This document shows positions 34,490-43,216 of a stretch of DNA of 64,000 nt, piece by piece. A program made the position numbers and the translations under genes. Within the stretch, counting starts at the first letter, position 1, and the number at the start of each line of letters is the position of its first letter. The DNA is from Mycolicibacterium arenosum (GTDB taxonomy: Bacteria > Actinomycetota > Actinomycetes > Mycobacteriales > Mycobacteriaceae), in the NCBI RefSeq assembly GCF_024320865.1, contig NZ_JANDBD010000005.1, positions 124,001 to 188,000 of the forward strand, written 5' to 3'. The notes under the pieces are model-generated. The model ran no database searches, was not told the DNA's origin, and saw nothing but the letters and a program-made list of their open reading frames with translations.

Positions 34490-34690
34490 TTACTTGTCGA
34501 CGATGGCGATCGCCTGCCGTGGGCACTGCCGCACGGACTCCTTGACCTGCTGCTCGTTCTCGGGCGTGACCTCGTCCTGCAGCACGTGCAGGTAGTCCTT
34601 GTCGTCGAGGTCGAACACCTCGGGGATGATGCCCATGCACACGCCGTTGCTCTCACACAGGCCGAAGTCGACCTCGATCTTCTGCGTCAC
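34490..34690 (-). CDS. Single-cluster ferredoxin (P450 partner)
   Basis: A 66-residue ferredoxin with cluster ligands in LCESNGVCMGIIPEVF and QCPRQAI. The variable cluster position is asparagine (C-x-x-N-x-x-C). The GTG at 34690 overlaps the P450 stop (GTGA), so the pair is translationally coupled and this is the dedicated electron carrier of that P450. Confidence 0.92.
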   Translation of the reverse strand: MTQKIEVDFGLCESNGVCMGIIPEVFDLDDKDYLHVLQDEVTPENEQQVKESVRQCPRQAIAIVDK

Positions 34691-35889
34691 CTCAACACCT
34701 TCACCGGGACGTGGTGGTACCCCGCGACGTTCTGCATGTTGACCCGCTCGAGGCCGTTGAAGTCGACCTCGTAGCGCGGCATGAAGTCCAGCAGGTACTC
34801 CAGGGCGATCGCGGTCTCCATGCGGGCGAGCGCCGCGCCGAGGCAGCTGTGGATGCCGTAGCCGAGGCCGAGGTTCTGCGCCTGGCTCCGGTCGCGATCG
34901 ATGTCGAACGTCTCGCCGTCGTCGAAGGCGCGGGGGTCGCGGTTGGCGGCGGCGCCCATCAGGAACACCGGCTTGTTGACGGGGATGACGCCGCTGGGCA
35001 CCTCGACGTCCTTCACGCTGTAGCGGACGTTGTACTGCACCGGGCCGACCCAGCGCAGCAGTTCCTCGACGGCGGCCGGGATCTTGCTGCGGTCGTCGAG
35101 CAGCTTCTGCCACTGCTCGGGATGCTTGGCGAACTCGACCACGGCGCTGCCGACGAGCTTCGTGACCGTCTCCGCGCCCGCGCCGCCGAGCAGCGTGGTG
35201 AAGCCGGTGATCTCGATGTCGTCGAGCTTGCGCATCGTGCCGTCCGGGCCGGGGATCTCCGCGGCGATCAGGCGGCTGATCATGTCGTCCTGCGGGTTCT
35301 CCCGGCGCTCCAGCACCAGCCCGTAGTAGTACATGCCCGAGTCGATGTTGGCCTGCATGTTGTCGTCGTCGAGGTCGATCTGACCCGGCTTGCGGTGCAG
35401 GCTCTTGTCGATCCAGTGCCGGACCTGCTGACGGAACTCCTCGGGCACGCCCGCCATCCGGGTGATGACCTCCACCGGGAACGGGCCGGAGAAGTCCTGA
35501 ACGACGTCGAAGTGGTCCGGGTCGGCCTTGCCGAGGTAGTGCTCGATGAGTTCGACGACGGTCTCGCGCTGCGACTGGATGGCACGAGGCGTGAACGCCT
35601 TGTTGAGCAGGCTGCGCATGTGCCGGTGGTCGGGCGGATCCATGAAGATGATCGACTTCTGCGGAACCTCGCCGGAGCGCACCATGCCCAGATCGCAACC
35701 CCGTGCCGACGAGAACGACTCGTGGTCCTTGAACGCCGCCGCCACGTCCTCGTGCCGGGTCAGGGCGTAGAAGTCCTCGGCCTCGTCGTAGTACAGCGGC
35801 GCCTCGTCGCGCATCCGCTTGTACACCTCGTAGGGGTTCTCGAAGTACTCCTGCGACACCGGGCTGAAAACGACCTGGGGCTTTGTCAC
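34687..35889 (-). CDS. Cytochrome P450
   Basis: A 400-residue soluble P450. The heme loop is LGYGIHSCLGAALARME with C349; the position normally occupied by F at its start is L. The I-helix site is GGAGAETVTK and the K-helix motif EELLRW. The GTG at 35889 has GAGGAGG upstream; an earlier in-frame ATG at 35955 would cross the promoter. It is similar in its N-terminal half (YYDEAEDFYALTRHEDV) to the P450 at 17202, suggesting a common substrate type. A ferredoxin is coupled downstream. Confidence 0.94.
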   Translation of the reverse strand: MTKPQVVFSPVSQEYFENPYEVYKRMRDEAPLYYDEAEDFYALTRHEDVAAAFKDHESFSSARGCDLGMVRSGEVPQKSIIFMDPPDHRHMRSLLNKAFTPRAIQSQRETVVELIEHYLGKADPDHFDVVQDFSGPFPVEVITRMAGVPEEFRQQVRHWIDKSLHRKPGQIDLDDDNMQANIDSGMYYYGLVLERRENPQDDMISRLIAAEIPGPDGTMRKLDDIEITGFTTLLGGAGAETVTKLVGSAVVEFAKHPEQWQKLLDDRSKIPAAVEELLRWVGPVQYNVRYSVKDVEVPSGVIPVNKPVFLMGAAANRDPRAFDDGETFDIDRDRSQAQNLGLGYGIHSCLGAALARMETAIALEYLLDFMPRYEVDFNGLERVNMQNVAGYHHVPVKVLR

Positions 35890-36013
35890 TGCGTCCTCCT
35901 CGGACCCGTGGTTAGGGCCGAATACGTTACGAAAGGCTGTGCGACTGTAACGCACCCATTATGCGACATACGGTCTTGAAAGTCAGCCGAATCGCCGAGC
36001 CGCTCGGACCGGC

Positions 36014-36805
36014 TCACGACGGCGCCCCGGCTCTGACCACGGCGTCCAGCGGGCCGAGGTCGCCGCCCAGTTCGGCGACGGTCTTGCGCACGACCGCCAC
36101 GTCTTTGCCGATGAACTCGCCGACCGCCGCGATGAACGCGTCAGCCGAGCCCGCCGAGGCGATCATGCTGAGCACCCGACTCTGCGCGCTGCCGTGGGTC
36201 AGCGCGTTCAGCAGCGGTCCCTCCGAGATGCCGAACCGGGTGCCGAGGCGAGTGCCCTCCGCGACCAGGCCGATCTGCGCAGCGAACAGCGTGTTGTTGA
36301 CCAGCTTGACCAGTTGCCCCGCACCGGTCTCGCCAGCGTGCAGGACCGGGTCCGCGTACGCGCCGAGCAGGGGAGTCAGCCGCGCCACCGCATCGTCCGA
36401 ACCCCCGACGAACAGGGTGACCGAGCCCGCGGCGATGTCGTGCGGCCCGCCGCTGACCGGTGCGTCGACGACGTCGACGTGGCCGAACCGGGCGGCGATG
36501 GCCTGGGCGGTGCGCGGGCTACCCGTGGTGTGCAGGACCAGCGCGGCGCCCGGCGCCATCGCCTCGACGAGCGGCCCGTCGAGGCATAGCTCCCTGACCT
36601 GGTCGTCGGTGAAAACGCACACGATGACGGCGTCGGCACCGGTCACCGCCTCGGCGATCTCCGACACCGGGGTCGCGCCGAGTTGTGCTGCCGCGGCACG
36701 CTTCTCGTCGGTACGGCCGACCGCGCGCACCGAGTGTCCCGCGGCGACGAGTCGCGAGATCATCGGAGCGCCCATGCGCCCGGCTCCGACGAAGCCCACG
36801 TCCAT
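36014..36805 (-). CDS. Beta-hydroxyacid (3-hydroxyisobutyrate) dehydrogenase-like protein A
   Basis: A 263-residue NAD-dependent dehydrogenase of the 6PGDH/HIBADH family. It begins MDVGFVGAGRMGAPM (Rossmann GxGxxG), has the substrate motif DAPVSGGPHD and the catalytic lysine region GQLVKLVNN. It is the last gene of the NuoF-like operon and a paralogue of the gene immediately upstream (36837). The ATG at 36805 follows a repeat that supplies the GAGGAG ribosome site. Oxidation of a 3-hydroxyacid is expected. Confidence 0.88.
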   Translation of the reverse strand: MDVGFVGAGRMGAPMISRLVAAGHSVRAVGRTDEKRAAAAQLGATPVSEIAEAVTGADAVIVCVFTDDQVRELCLDGPLVEAMAPGAALVLHTTGSPRTAQAIAARFGHVDVVDAPVSGGPHDIAAGSVTLFVGGSDDAVARLTPLLGAYADPVLHAGETGAGQLVKLVNNTLFAAQIGLVAEGTRLGTRFGISEGPLLNALTHGSAQSRVLSMIASAGSADAFIAAVGEFIGKDVAVVRKTVAELGGDLGPLDAVVRAGAPS

Positions 36806-36813
36806 CAGAACAG

Positions 36814-36838
36814 TCTCCTCTTCGCGCACGCGCTCATC
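36814..36838 (-). repeat. Junction repeat with ribosome site, copy 1
   Basis: Reading on the minus strand, this 25-base element contains GTGCGCGAAGAGGAGA and differs by one base from the copy at 37661-37685. It spans the stop region of the upstream gene and provides the ribosome site of the gene at 36805. Confidence 0.5.
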
Positions 36839-37655
36839 AGCGAGCGTGGTCCATGTTCTCCAGTGCCGTGTCGGCGACCGTGAACACCGTGCCCTCCGAT
36901 GCGCCGGCCTCCGCGGCCAGGCTCGCCGCGTGCCGAACGTCCTTCTGCAGCAACCCGCCTGCGATCGGAGCGAGGCCCTCGACCGTGCCGCCGAACATCG
37001 TGATGCTGCTGATCGCCTTGCTGGTCGCCGAGCCGCGGTTGAGTACCTCGCACAGCCGCTGCCGTTCCAGTCCGAGCGCGTCGCCCAACTCCAGCGTGCT
37101 CAACGCGCTGCCGAGGTTCGCGGTGAACTGCAGGTTGTTCAGGATCTTGGCGACCTGCCCGGCGCCCAATCCGCCGAGGTGGACGATGGCGTCAGAGTAC
37201 GTGGCGAACACCGGACGCACCGTCTCGATGACGTCGTCAGCACCGCCGACCATCACCATCAGCGTGCCCTCCTCGACGGCCGGCGCACCGCCGGAAACCG
37301 GGGCGTCGATGACCGTAACGCCCTGCTTGGCGGCGGCTTCCGCGAGTTCACGACACGTGTCGGGGTGAATCGTGCTGTGGATTGCGACGATGCCGCCGGG
37401 TTGCAGCCCAGCCAGCACGCCCTCGTCACCGTGCAACACCTGCCGCACGTCGTCGTCGCCGACGACGCAGAGGCACACCAGGTCGCTGGCCGCACCGAGT
37501 TCGGCCGGTGTCGCGGCGGTCTTCGCGGCGGTGTCGGAGTACGGCTCGAGCGACGCCGCTCGGCGCGCCCAGAGCGTGAGATCGAAACCGCCCTCGACGA
37601 TTCGACGCGCCATGGGGCCGCCCTGGCTGCCCAACCCGATGAATCCGACTCTCAT
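36837..37655 (-). CDS. Beta-hydroxyacid dehydrogenase-like protein B
   Basis: A 272-residue dehydrogenase of the 6PGDH/HIBADH family: MRVGFIGLGSQGGPM, DAPVSGGAPA and GQVAKILNN mark the cofactor, substrate and catalytic-lysine regions. It is a divergent tandem paralogue of the gene at 36014, so the two may act on different hydroxyacids or form a mixed oligomer. The ATG at 37655 is preceded by the second copy of the junction repeat. Confidence 0.88.
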   Translation of the reverse strand: MRVGFIGLGSQGGPMARRIVEGGFDLTLWARRAASLEPYSDTAAKTAATPAELGAASDLVCLCVVGDDDVRQVLHGDEGVLAGLQPGGIVAIHSTIHPDTCRELAEAAAKQGVTVIDAPVSGGAPAVEEGTLMVMVGGADDVIETVRPVFATYSDAIVHLGGLGAGQVAKILNNLQFTANLGSALSTLELGDALGLERQRLCEVLNRGSATSKAISSITMFGGTVEGLAPIAGGLLQKDVRHAASLAAEAGASEGTVFTVADTALENMDHAR

Positions 37656-37660
37656 GCTGT

Positions 37661-37685
37661 TCTCCTCTTCGCGCACACGCTCATC
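37661..37685 (-). repeat. Junction repeat with ribosome site, copy 2
   Basis: One mismatch to 36814-36838. On the minus strand its start coincides with the TGA stop of the alpha/beta hydrolase gene, and its GAGGAG is the ribosome site for the ATG at 37655. Confidence 0.5.
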
Positions 37686-38541
37686 GGCCCGCCTCTGCTC
37701 CCATCCGTGCAAAGCACTCGTCGGCGAATGCCAGCACCCGCCGGTGATACTCGTCGGCCGAGAGTCCGACGCTGATGTTGTGTCCGGCGTCGGCCACCTC
37801 GTTGACGGTGACGCCGGGCGCCGCGGAGAACAGGGCGACGATCGACGCGATCGCCTCGGGGGTCGAGTCCCACACCGCCTCGTGATCGGCGACGCTGAAC
37901 TGCACCGGTGCGGTCACCCGCGCCGCGAGTTCGGGGAGATCCCGCCGCGCCCACTGCGTCGTGACCTCCATTTCGTATGCCACGCCGGGCGCTGACAATA
38001 CGCTCGTCAGCACCTCCTGCGGGTACAGCGATGTCGGTTGCCACAACAGATCCCGCAGTCCGGGTCGCGTCGTCAAGGTGGCCTGCTTGATGACCGCCCG
38101 CGCGTCCGCGTGATAGCGCAGTCCGGTGCCCGCGAGTTCGATCCCGACGACGTCGCGCTCGACGGACATGCGCAGCGCGAGTTCGCACCCCGCGGAGTGT
38201 CCCATCAGGAACACGCCCGCGCCGCGAGCGGTGTTCCCGAGGATCGTGTCGACGGCGCCGTAGGCGAAGCTCACGCGACGATCGGGGTCGTCGAACTCCT
38301 CGGCGTACAGCGCCGACGAGCCGTAACCCGGCCTGTCCAAGGCGATTGCGGTGAAACCGTGTGCCGCCGCAGCCCGCACCAGCGACAGTCGCGGATTGCC
38401 GGGGCAGTCGAAGTAGGCTCCCATGGTGGCCCCGCCGTGCACGGCGACGATGACCCCGCGCGGCTCCGGTGCGGTCGTTACGAGCGCCGACATCGGCACG
38501 CCGTCGACGAGGACGATGCGCGGCTGTGGAACGGGTGTCAC
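37681..38541 (-). CDS. Alpha/beta hydrolase
   Basis: A 286-residue alpha/beta hydrolase. The nucleophile elbow is GHSAG, the oxyanion region VHGGATMGAYFD, and the probable catalytic aspartate and histidine lie in VADHEAVW and DAGHNIS. The GTG at 38541 overlaps the DUF35-thiolase stop. It lies between a thiolase-like enzyme and two hydroxyacid dehydrogenases, so it may hydrolyse a thioester, lactone or ring-cleavage product. Confidence 0.85.
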   Translation of the reverse strand: MTPVPQPRIVLVDGVPMSALVTTAPEPRGVIVAVHGGATMGAYFDCPGNPRLSLVRAAAAHGFTAIALDRPGYGSSALYAEEFDDPDRRVSFAYGAVDTILGNTARGAGVFLMGHSAGCELALRMSVERDVVGIELAGTGLRYHADARAVIKQATLTTRPGLRDLLWQPTSLYPQEVLTSVLSAPGVAYEMEVTTQWARRDLPELAARVTAPVQFSVADHEAVWDSTPEAIASIVALFSAAPGVTVNEVADAGHNISVGLSADEYHRRVLAFADECFARMGAEAGR

Positions 38542-40184
38542 GCGTCGGTCCGCATCAGCATCACACCGCTGGGGGTGAGCCCACCGCTGCTCGCGACGGC
38601 GACCTTCGCACCGGCGACCTGCCGTTCGCCCGCCTCGCCGCGCAACTGGGTGACGGCCTCGTGGATCAGGCCCATGCCGTGGGTGCGGCCGTGCGACAGC
38701 TGGCCGCCGTGCGTGTTGAGCGGGATGACGCCGTCGCGGGCAATGGCCCTGCCGCCGTCGAGAAAGTCCTTGGCCTCGCCGATCCCGCAGAAGCCCAATC
38801 CCTCCAGCCAGGACAGGCAGTTGAAGGTGAACCCGTCGTAGAGCTCGGCGACGTCGACATCACCGGGGCGCAACGACGTTCGCGACCACAGGTGTGCGCT
38901 CTGGCCCAGCACCTGGGGTTCGTGGGTGAGCGTGGTCTGGTCCCAGTCGAGCCGCTCGATGATCTGGGTACCGACGGCTTCGAAGTACACCGGCTTCTTC
39001 GGCGCGTCCTTGGCGGCCTCGGCCGCCGAGACGATCACCGCCACCGCGCCGTCGCATGGCACGTCGCAGTCGTAGAGGCCGAACGGCGTCGTGATCGGCC
39101 GCGCCGACAGGTAGTCGTCCATCGTCATCGGGTCGCGGTAGATAGCGGTCGGGTTCAGCGCGGCGTTGGCCCGCTGGTTCAGGGCGATCCAGCCGAGTGT
39201 CTCGCGCGTCGTGCCGTAGCGGTGGAAGTGCCGACTCGCGTTCTGCGCCAACACGTGTGCGGCTGACGTCGCCCCGAAAGGATGCTGGAAGCTGGAGGTG
39301 CGGGCGCCCATCGGGGGCGCCATCCTGCCCTCCTTCATCAGCTGCTGGAACGTCGCCTCCCACAGCGTGCGAAAGCAGAGCACGTGGCGGGCCATCCCGG
39401 TCGCGATCGCCATCATCGCCGCGATCACGGAACCGCCGGGGCCGAACGTGTCCATGCCGCCGTTGATCCAGGTGGGTCGCAGACCGAGCGCACCCTCGAG
39501 CACGCTGACGCCGCCCTCGCCCATCCCCATCATGTCGAGTCCGGGATAGGTCGACAGGCCGTCGATGTCGTCGAACGTCAGACCCGCGTCGGCGACGGCC
39601 TTCTCGGCCGCCTCGATCGTCAGCGACAGCGGCGGCACCATGAGCCTGCGCCCGATGGTCGACATGCCGATTCCGGTGATGGCGGAGTGCTTTTCGAACT
39701 TCTCGGCGGTGAGCATCGGACGGACGTGCTCGGCGAAGCGCTCGGGCGGGATCAGATCCTCGGGCATCGCGGTGGGCGCGTCCGGGTCTTCGGCGGGAAC
39801 GAACAGCGGCAGCCACACGTCGTCGATCTGCTGGAACGTCACCTCGACGGGCTGGCCGATCGCCAGCGAGTCGGGGTCCGCGTCGACGATGTTGGTGGTC
39901 AACCGAACTCGCGGGTCCTCGATGAGCGCGACCTCGGCCACCACGTACGGCGGCGGCAGGTCGGGGAAGCCGAAGCGGTGGTTGACCGAGAACCCCGCGA
40001 GCGTGCCCCTTCCCGACACCGCGCGCACGCCCATCTTGGTCTGCCTGCAGTACCGGCAGACGGGTGCGGGCGGGTGGATCAGCGACTGGCAGCTCGTGCA
40101 CTCCTGGATGCGCAGTTCGCCGTCGGCGCCTGCGGTCCAGAAGAACTCGTTGAGGACGGTGAGCTGGGGGAGAGGGCGTGTCAC
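38538..40184 (-). CDS. Fused DUF35 (OB/zinc ribbon) and thiolase-like protein
   Basis: A 548-residue two-domain protein. Residues 1-130 form a DUF35 domain with a zinc-ribbon (C29, C32, C43, C46) followed by an OB fold; residues from about 150 form an SCP2/lipid-transfer-type thiolase domain (GIGMSTIGRR, CDVPCDGAVAV, YDGFTFN, GGQLSHGRTHGMG). In actinobacterial steroid catabolism the DUF35 and Ltp2-like parts are separate proteins (ChsH2/Ltp2) that do retro-aldol cleavage; here they are fused. The GTG at 40184 overlaps the ferredoxin stop. A C-C cleaving retro-aldolase or thiolase is expected. Confidence 0.9.
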   Translation of the reverse strand: MTRPLPQLTVLNEFFWTAGADGELRIQECTSCQSLIHPPAPVCRYCRQTKMGVRAVSGRGTLAGFSVNHRFGFPDLPPPYVVAEVALIEDPRVRLTTNIVDADPDSLAIGQPVEVTFQQIDDVWLPLFVPAEDPDAPTAMPEDLIPPERFAEHVRPMLTAEKFEKHSAITGIGMSTIGRRLMVPPLSLTIEAAEKAVADAGLTFDDIDGLSTYPGLDMMGMGEGGVSVLEGALGLRPTWINGGMDTFGPGGSVIAAMMAIATGMARHVLCFRTLWEATFQQLMKEGRMAPPMGARTSSFQHPFGATSAAHVLAQNASRHFHRYGTTRETLGWIALNQRANAALNPTAIYRDPMTMDDYLSARPITTPFGLYDCDVPCDGAVAVIVSAAEAAKDAPKKPVYFEAVGTQIIERLDWDQTTLTHEPQVLGQSAHLWSRTSLRPGDVDVAELYDGFTFNCLSWLEGLGFCGIGEAKDFLDGGRAIARDGVIPLNTHGGQLSHGRTHGMGLIHEAVTQLRGEAGERQVAGAKVAVASSGGLTPSGVMLMRTDA

Positions 40185-40489
40185 CGGACGAACTCCGACA
40201 TCGCCTCGCTGTCCGCCGTCGACAGATCGGGTTCGGCGGCCTCGTGTGGAACGGGGTGGCTGCGCTCGGGTAGCGGAGGATGCCCGCCCATCTCGATGAT
40301 CGCGTGCACCGGGCAGTCCAGCAGCGCACGCAGCACCGCGGGACGGTCCGACTCGGGCACGGTGCCGTCGCCGATCAGCGACGCGTAGCCCCAGTCGTCG
40401 AGTGAGAAGTACTCGGGGGCGTGCTTGGCGCAGGCGCCGAATCCGTCGCACATGGTGCGGTCGAGCCTGATTCGCATCGAGTCACTCAC
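40181..40489 (-). CDS. Ferredoxin with Phe at the variable cluster position
   Basis: A 102-residue ferredoxin with cluster ligands in MCDGFGACAKHAPEYF and DCPVHAI. The residue between the first cysteines is phenylalanine (C-x-x-F-x-x-C), bulkier than the His or Asn of the other ferredoxins here. It has an extra 35-residue C-terminal tail. The GTG at 40489 overlaps the NuoF-like stop, so a flavoprotein, not a P450, is its coupled partner. Confidence 0.85.
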   Translation of the reverse strand: MSDSMRIRLDRTMCDGFGACAKHAPEYFSLDDWGYASLIGDGTVPESDRPAVLRALLDCPVHAIIEMGGHPPLPERSHPVPHEAAEPDLSTADSEAMSEFVR

Positions 40490-41775
40490 GACACCATCTC
40501 CACTTCGTAGGGCCGGCTCGCCGAGTAGGCGCCCGCCCGGCACGGTTCGCACGCGCCGGTCAGGTGTCGGGCAACATCCTGCGGAAACGCCCGCAGCAGG
40601 CTGGCCGCCACGTTGGTCGCCGCGTCGAGCGTCGCGCAGGCGCCACGTCCGCGGAGCACCACCGACCACCGCTCGAGCCGGCCGAGATCCTCGGACGTCG
40701 CGATGCCGTCGCGCAGGGCGCCGGCGACCGCCGCCATCGCGGCCGTGCCGTTGAAACACGATCCGCACTGGCCCGCGTTCTCGCGGTCGAAGTAGCTCAG
40801 CACCGACGCCGCGACGGCGACGGGGCACTCGTCGGTGATCAGAGCAACGGCACCGCACCCGAGCCCGCTGCCGAGCCGACGCATGCTCTCGTGGTCGAGC
40901 GTGGCGTCGAGCACCTCACGATTCAGCAGACCCGCGAAGTAGCCGCCCATCAGCACCCCCGTGACCTCGTCGCGGGAAATGCGGTGGTGGTCAAGCAGTT
41001 CGGTCATCGGCGTGCCGTGTGGCAACTCGTACAGCGCGGGTGGTCGGCCCCCGACTGTCACGGTCGCGAGGAAGGTGCCGGGCGACGCCGACGTGCCCTG
41101 TGCCCGGTACTCGTCGCTGCCCCGGCGGAGGATGAACGGCAGGTTCGCCAGCGTCTCGACGTTGCTCACCAGGGTGGGGAGCCCGTTGACGCCCTGCTCG
41201 AACGGGCGCGGAGGCTTGTCCGTCGGCTTGGCCGGTCCACCGTTGACCGCGCGAACGGCCGCCGTCTCCTCGCCTGCCACGTAGCCGGGGTCGACGGTCA
41301 CGACGCTCACGGTGACGCCACCGTCCCCGACGTCCGCCAGCGCGGCGTTCACCGCCTGTGCGGCGTCGACGTCGGACACGTACACGTAGGCGCGGTCGGC
41401 TCCGACGACGCGTGCCGCGAGGCGCACCCCGTCGAGCACCAGATGCGGCCGATGACGAAGCAACCACCTGTCCTTGACCGAGGCGGGTTCACCCTCTTCG
41501 CCGTTGGCCAACACCACGGTTCGGTGCCCGGCGTCGTGAGCGGCCCGCACCGCACGGAGCTTCACGGCGAGGGGGAAGGCCGCGCCGCCGCGGCCCAGCA
41601 GGCCGCTGCGGTCGACGTCGTCGAGGAAGGCCGCGGGATCGTCCAGATCCCGGTACCCGCCCGCCGATACGTAGGCCGCATGGTCCTCGCGCTCGTCCGA
41701 GGCGAGCAGCAGGCGGGGCTCGAGCCCCGGCCAGACGGCGACTCTCACCCTGGTGGCCAAGCCGTTATCGGTCAT
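40486..41775 (-). CDS. NuoF-like NADH-dependent flavoprotein
   Basis: A 429-residue relative of complex I subunit NuoF. It has the FMN/NADH signature GRGGAAFPLAVKL, VLANGEEGEP, an SLBB-like region and a C-terminal [4Fe-4S] motif QCGSCFNG with further cysteines in GACATLD. No other Nuo subunits are nearby. It is the first gene of the operon and its stop overlaps the ferredoxin start, so the pair probably forms an NADH:ferredoxin oxidoreductase. It might feed P450s or Rieske enzymes of the island (inference). Confidence 0.88.
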   Translation of the reverse strand: MTDNGLATRVRVAVWPGLEPRLLLASDEREDHAAYVSAGGYRDLDDPAAFLDDVDRSGLLGRGGAAFPLAVKLRAVRAAHDAGHRTVVLANGEEGEPASVKDRWLLRHRPHLVLDGVRLAARVVGADRAYVYVSDVDAAQAVNAALADVGDGGVTVSVVTVDPGYVAGEETAAVRAVNGGPAKPTDKPPRPFEQGVNGLPTLVSNVETLANLPFILRRGSDEYRAQGTSASPGTFLATVTVGGRPPALYELPHGTPMTELLDHHRISRDEVTGVLMGGYFAGLLNREVLDATLDHESMRRLGSGLGCGAVALITDECPVAVAASVLSYFDRENAGQCGSCFNGTAAMAAVAGALRDGIATSEDLGRLERWSVVLRGRGACATLDAATNVAASLLRAFPQDVARHLTGACEPCRAGAYSASRPYEVEMVS

Positions 41776-41811
41776 GACTGACCCCTCCTGCCCCCGGATA
41801 GGCTGACGGAC

Positions 41812-42294
41812 ATGAGAACCGCGGTGGTGCGCGTCGACGTCGACCCGACCGGGCTGCTGGAGCCCGCACAGTTACGCGACGGGATGGCGACGCTGGGCGC
41901 GCTCGCGGTCGAGGCCGGGTTCGACGTCGTGGCCGCCGATCTCGCCGCCATGCCGGCCAATCGCAGGCAGGTCGAGGTGCTGATCGCCGGCGACGATCCC
42001 GATGAGCTCATGCGCACGGCGGTCGGATTGTGCGCCAAGGCTTTCGGAACCTTCGGAAGCACGCCGGCGGCAGGCGTGCTGACGTACGTGAGCCGCGGCA
42101 CCGACGACGACGCACACGGAGTGCTGGCCGGCCTCGGCCTGCGCGGCGAGATCGAACGCGTCGCAGGCGACGACGGCTGGGACGTGATCACCGTGACGCT
42201 GCCCGCCTCGGACCTGCGGCGGGTGCCCGAGAGTCGGGTGCACACCGCGCTCGAGGCCTCGCTCAACTGCGAGGTCCACATCCGTTCGGTCTGA
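41812..42294 (+). CDS. Hypothetical protein divergent from NuoF-like gene
   Basis: A 160-residue soluble protein starting MRTAVVRVDVDPTGLL. It contains VLIAGDDPDELMRTAVGLCAKAFGTFG and TPAAGVLTYVSRGTDDD, with no recognised motif, signal or membrane segment. The start lies only 36 bases from the divergent NuoF-like ATG, so they share a promoter region and may be co-regulated. I do not recognise the family. Confidence 0.65.
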   Translation: MRTAVVRVDVDPTGLLEPAQLRDGMATLGALAVEAGFDVVAADLAAMPANRRQVEVLIAGDDPDELMRTAVGLCAKAFGTFGSTPAAGVLTYVSRGTDDDAHGVLAGLGLRGEIERVAGDDGWDVITVTLPASDLRRVPESRVHTALEASLNCEVHIRSV

Positions 42295-42307
42295 GCGCGC
42301 ACGGCGG

Positions 42308-43189
42308 TCACGACTTCACGAAGTCGAGAATCGCGGGCGCCGCCTGGACCCAGGTGTCGAACAGACAGAACTTCGTCCCACCGCTCGCGGCGAACCTCTC
42401 GCCGGCACGCTCCCACGCGTCCTCGGGCCACGGTGGGTCGATCAGCGTGGAACCCTTGATCAGACAGCTCACCTCGAGCGAGGTCCGCTTCGGGTGGTCC
42501 CAGTCGTTCTCACCGCCCCGGATGATCAGCGTGGGCACCTTGATCTCGTCGAACATCTCGTCCGGGACGCCGGGAATGGTCTGGCCGGGCTTCGAGACGA
42601 ACGCGTTGAGCCACCGCAGCATGACCTTGAGGAAGTCGTCGAGGTCGAGCGCCAGAATGCGGTCGCGGTTCGCCGGATTCTCCTCGATGCGCTGCTTCCA
42701 CTCGGCCACGTGAAGCAGGCCCTTGATGCCCATTCCGCGGGCGGCCAGGATGCTCGGCGTGATGTAGTGGCCGCCGAGCACGAACGAGCCGTAGACGCCG
42801 CCGACGATGTTCCACACCACCAGCTTGGTCACCAGTTCGGGGTAGAGCATCGTGGTGATCATCGAGTCCCTGGCTCCGCCGGAACCCCCCGCGATGATGC
42901 ACGGTCCGATGCCGAGTTCGGTGATGAGCTTCGCCAATGTCTCTGCGCGCATGTGGGATTCGCTCTGTCCGTAGAACTGCACGTCGGACTTGCCGCAGTT
43001 CGGTCGGTCCCACAGCAGCACCCGGTAACCACCCTTGACCAAGGCGCGCGCGAGTGGCTTCAGCCCTGGAATGTCCTTGCTGAACCGCCCGCCGGGGGTC
43101 AGCACGATGTACTCATCCGCTGTGTTCTTTGCACCGAGGATCTCGTAGACGACGTTCCCGCCGTTGATCTCGATGGTCTTGTTGGGCAA
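42308..43189 (-). CDS. Alpha/beta hydrolase (meta-cleavage hydrolase-like)
   Basis: A 293-residue alpha/beta hydrolase. The nucleophile serine lies in IIAGGSGGARDS, the oxyanion region in VLTPGGRFSKD, and LLWDRPNCGKSDV matches the conserved (D)xxGxGxSD loop. Related hydrolases cleave C-C bonds after meta-cleavage of aromatic rings or hydrolyse esters. It is the last gene of an operon with a Rieske ferredoxin and two amidohydrolases, 27 bases after the ferredoxin stop. Confidence 0.85.
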   Translation of the reverse strand: MPNKTIEINGGNVVYEILGAKNTADEYIVLTPGGRFSKDIPGLKPLARALVKGGYRVLLWDRPNCGKSDVQFYGQSESHMRAETLAKLITELGIGPCIIAGGSGGARDSMITTMLYPELVTKLVVWNIVGGVYGSFVLGGHYITPSILAARGMGIKGLLHVAEWKQRIEENPANRDRILALDLDDFLKVMLRWLNAFVSKPGQTIPGVPDEMFDEIKVPTLIIRGGENDWDHPKRTSLEVSCLIKGSTLIDPPWPEDAWERAGERFAASGGTKFCLFDTWVQAAPAILDFVKS

Positions 43190-43216
43190 CAGTGCTCCCC
43201 TGGCTCGAAGTTGGGT

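Noticed and set aside
34690..35698. A long frame fused in front of the ferredoxin at 34490
   Set aside because: The upstream part is antisense-frame noise inside the P450; only the last 66 codons from the GTG at 34690 have ferredoxin motifs and third-position bias.
35925..35952. CGTTAC and GTAACG inverted repeat upstream of a P450
   Set aside because: Six-base arms 16 bases apart can arise by chance in this region and no second copy or regulator supports it.
40185..40451. N-terminal extension of the DUF35-thiolase
   Set aside because: This part lies in the ferredoxin gene in another frame; the GTG at 40184 overlapping the ferredoxin stop is the natural start.
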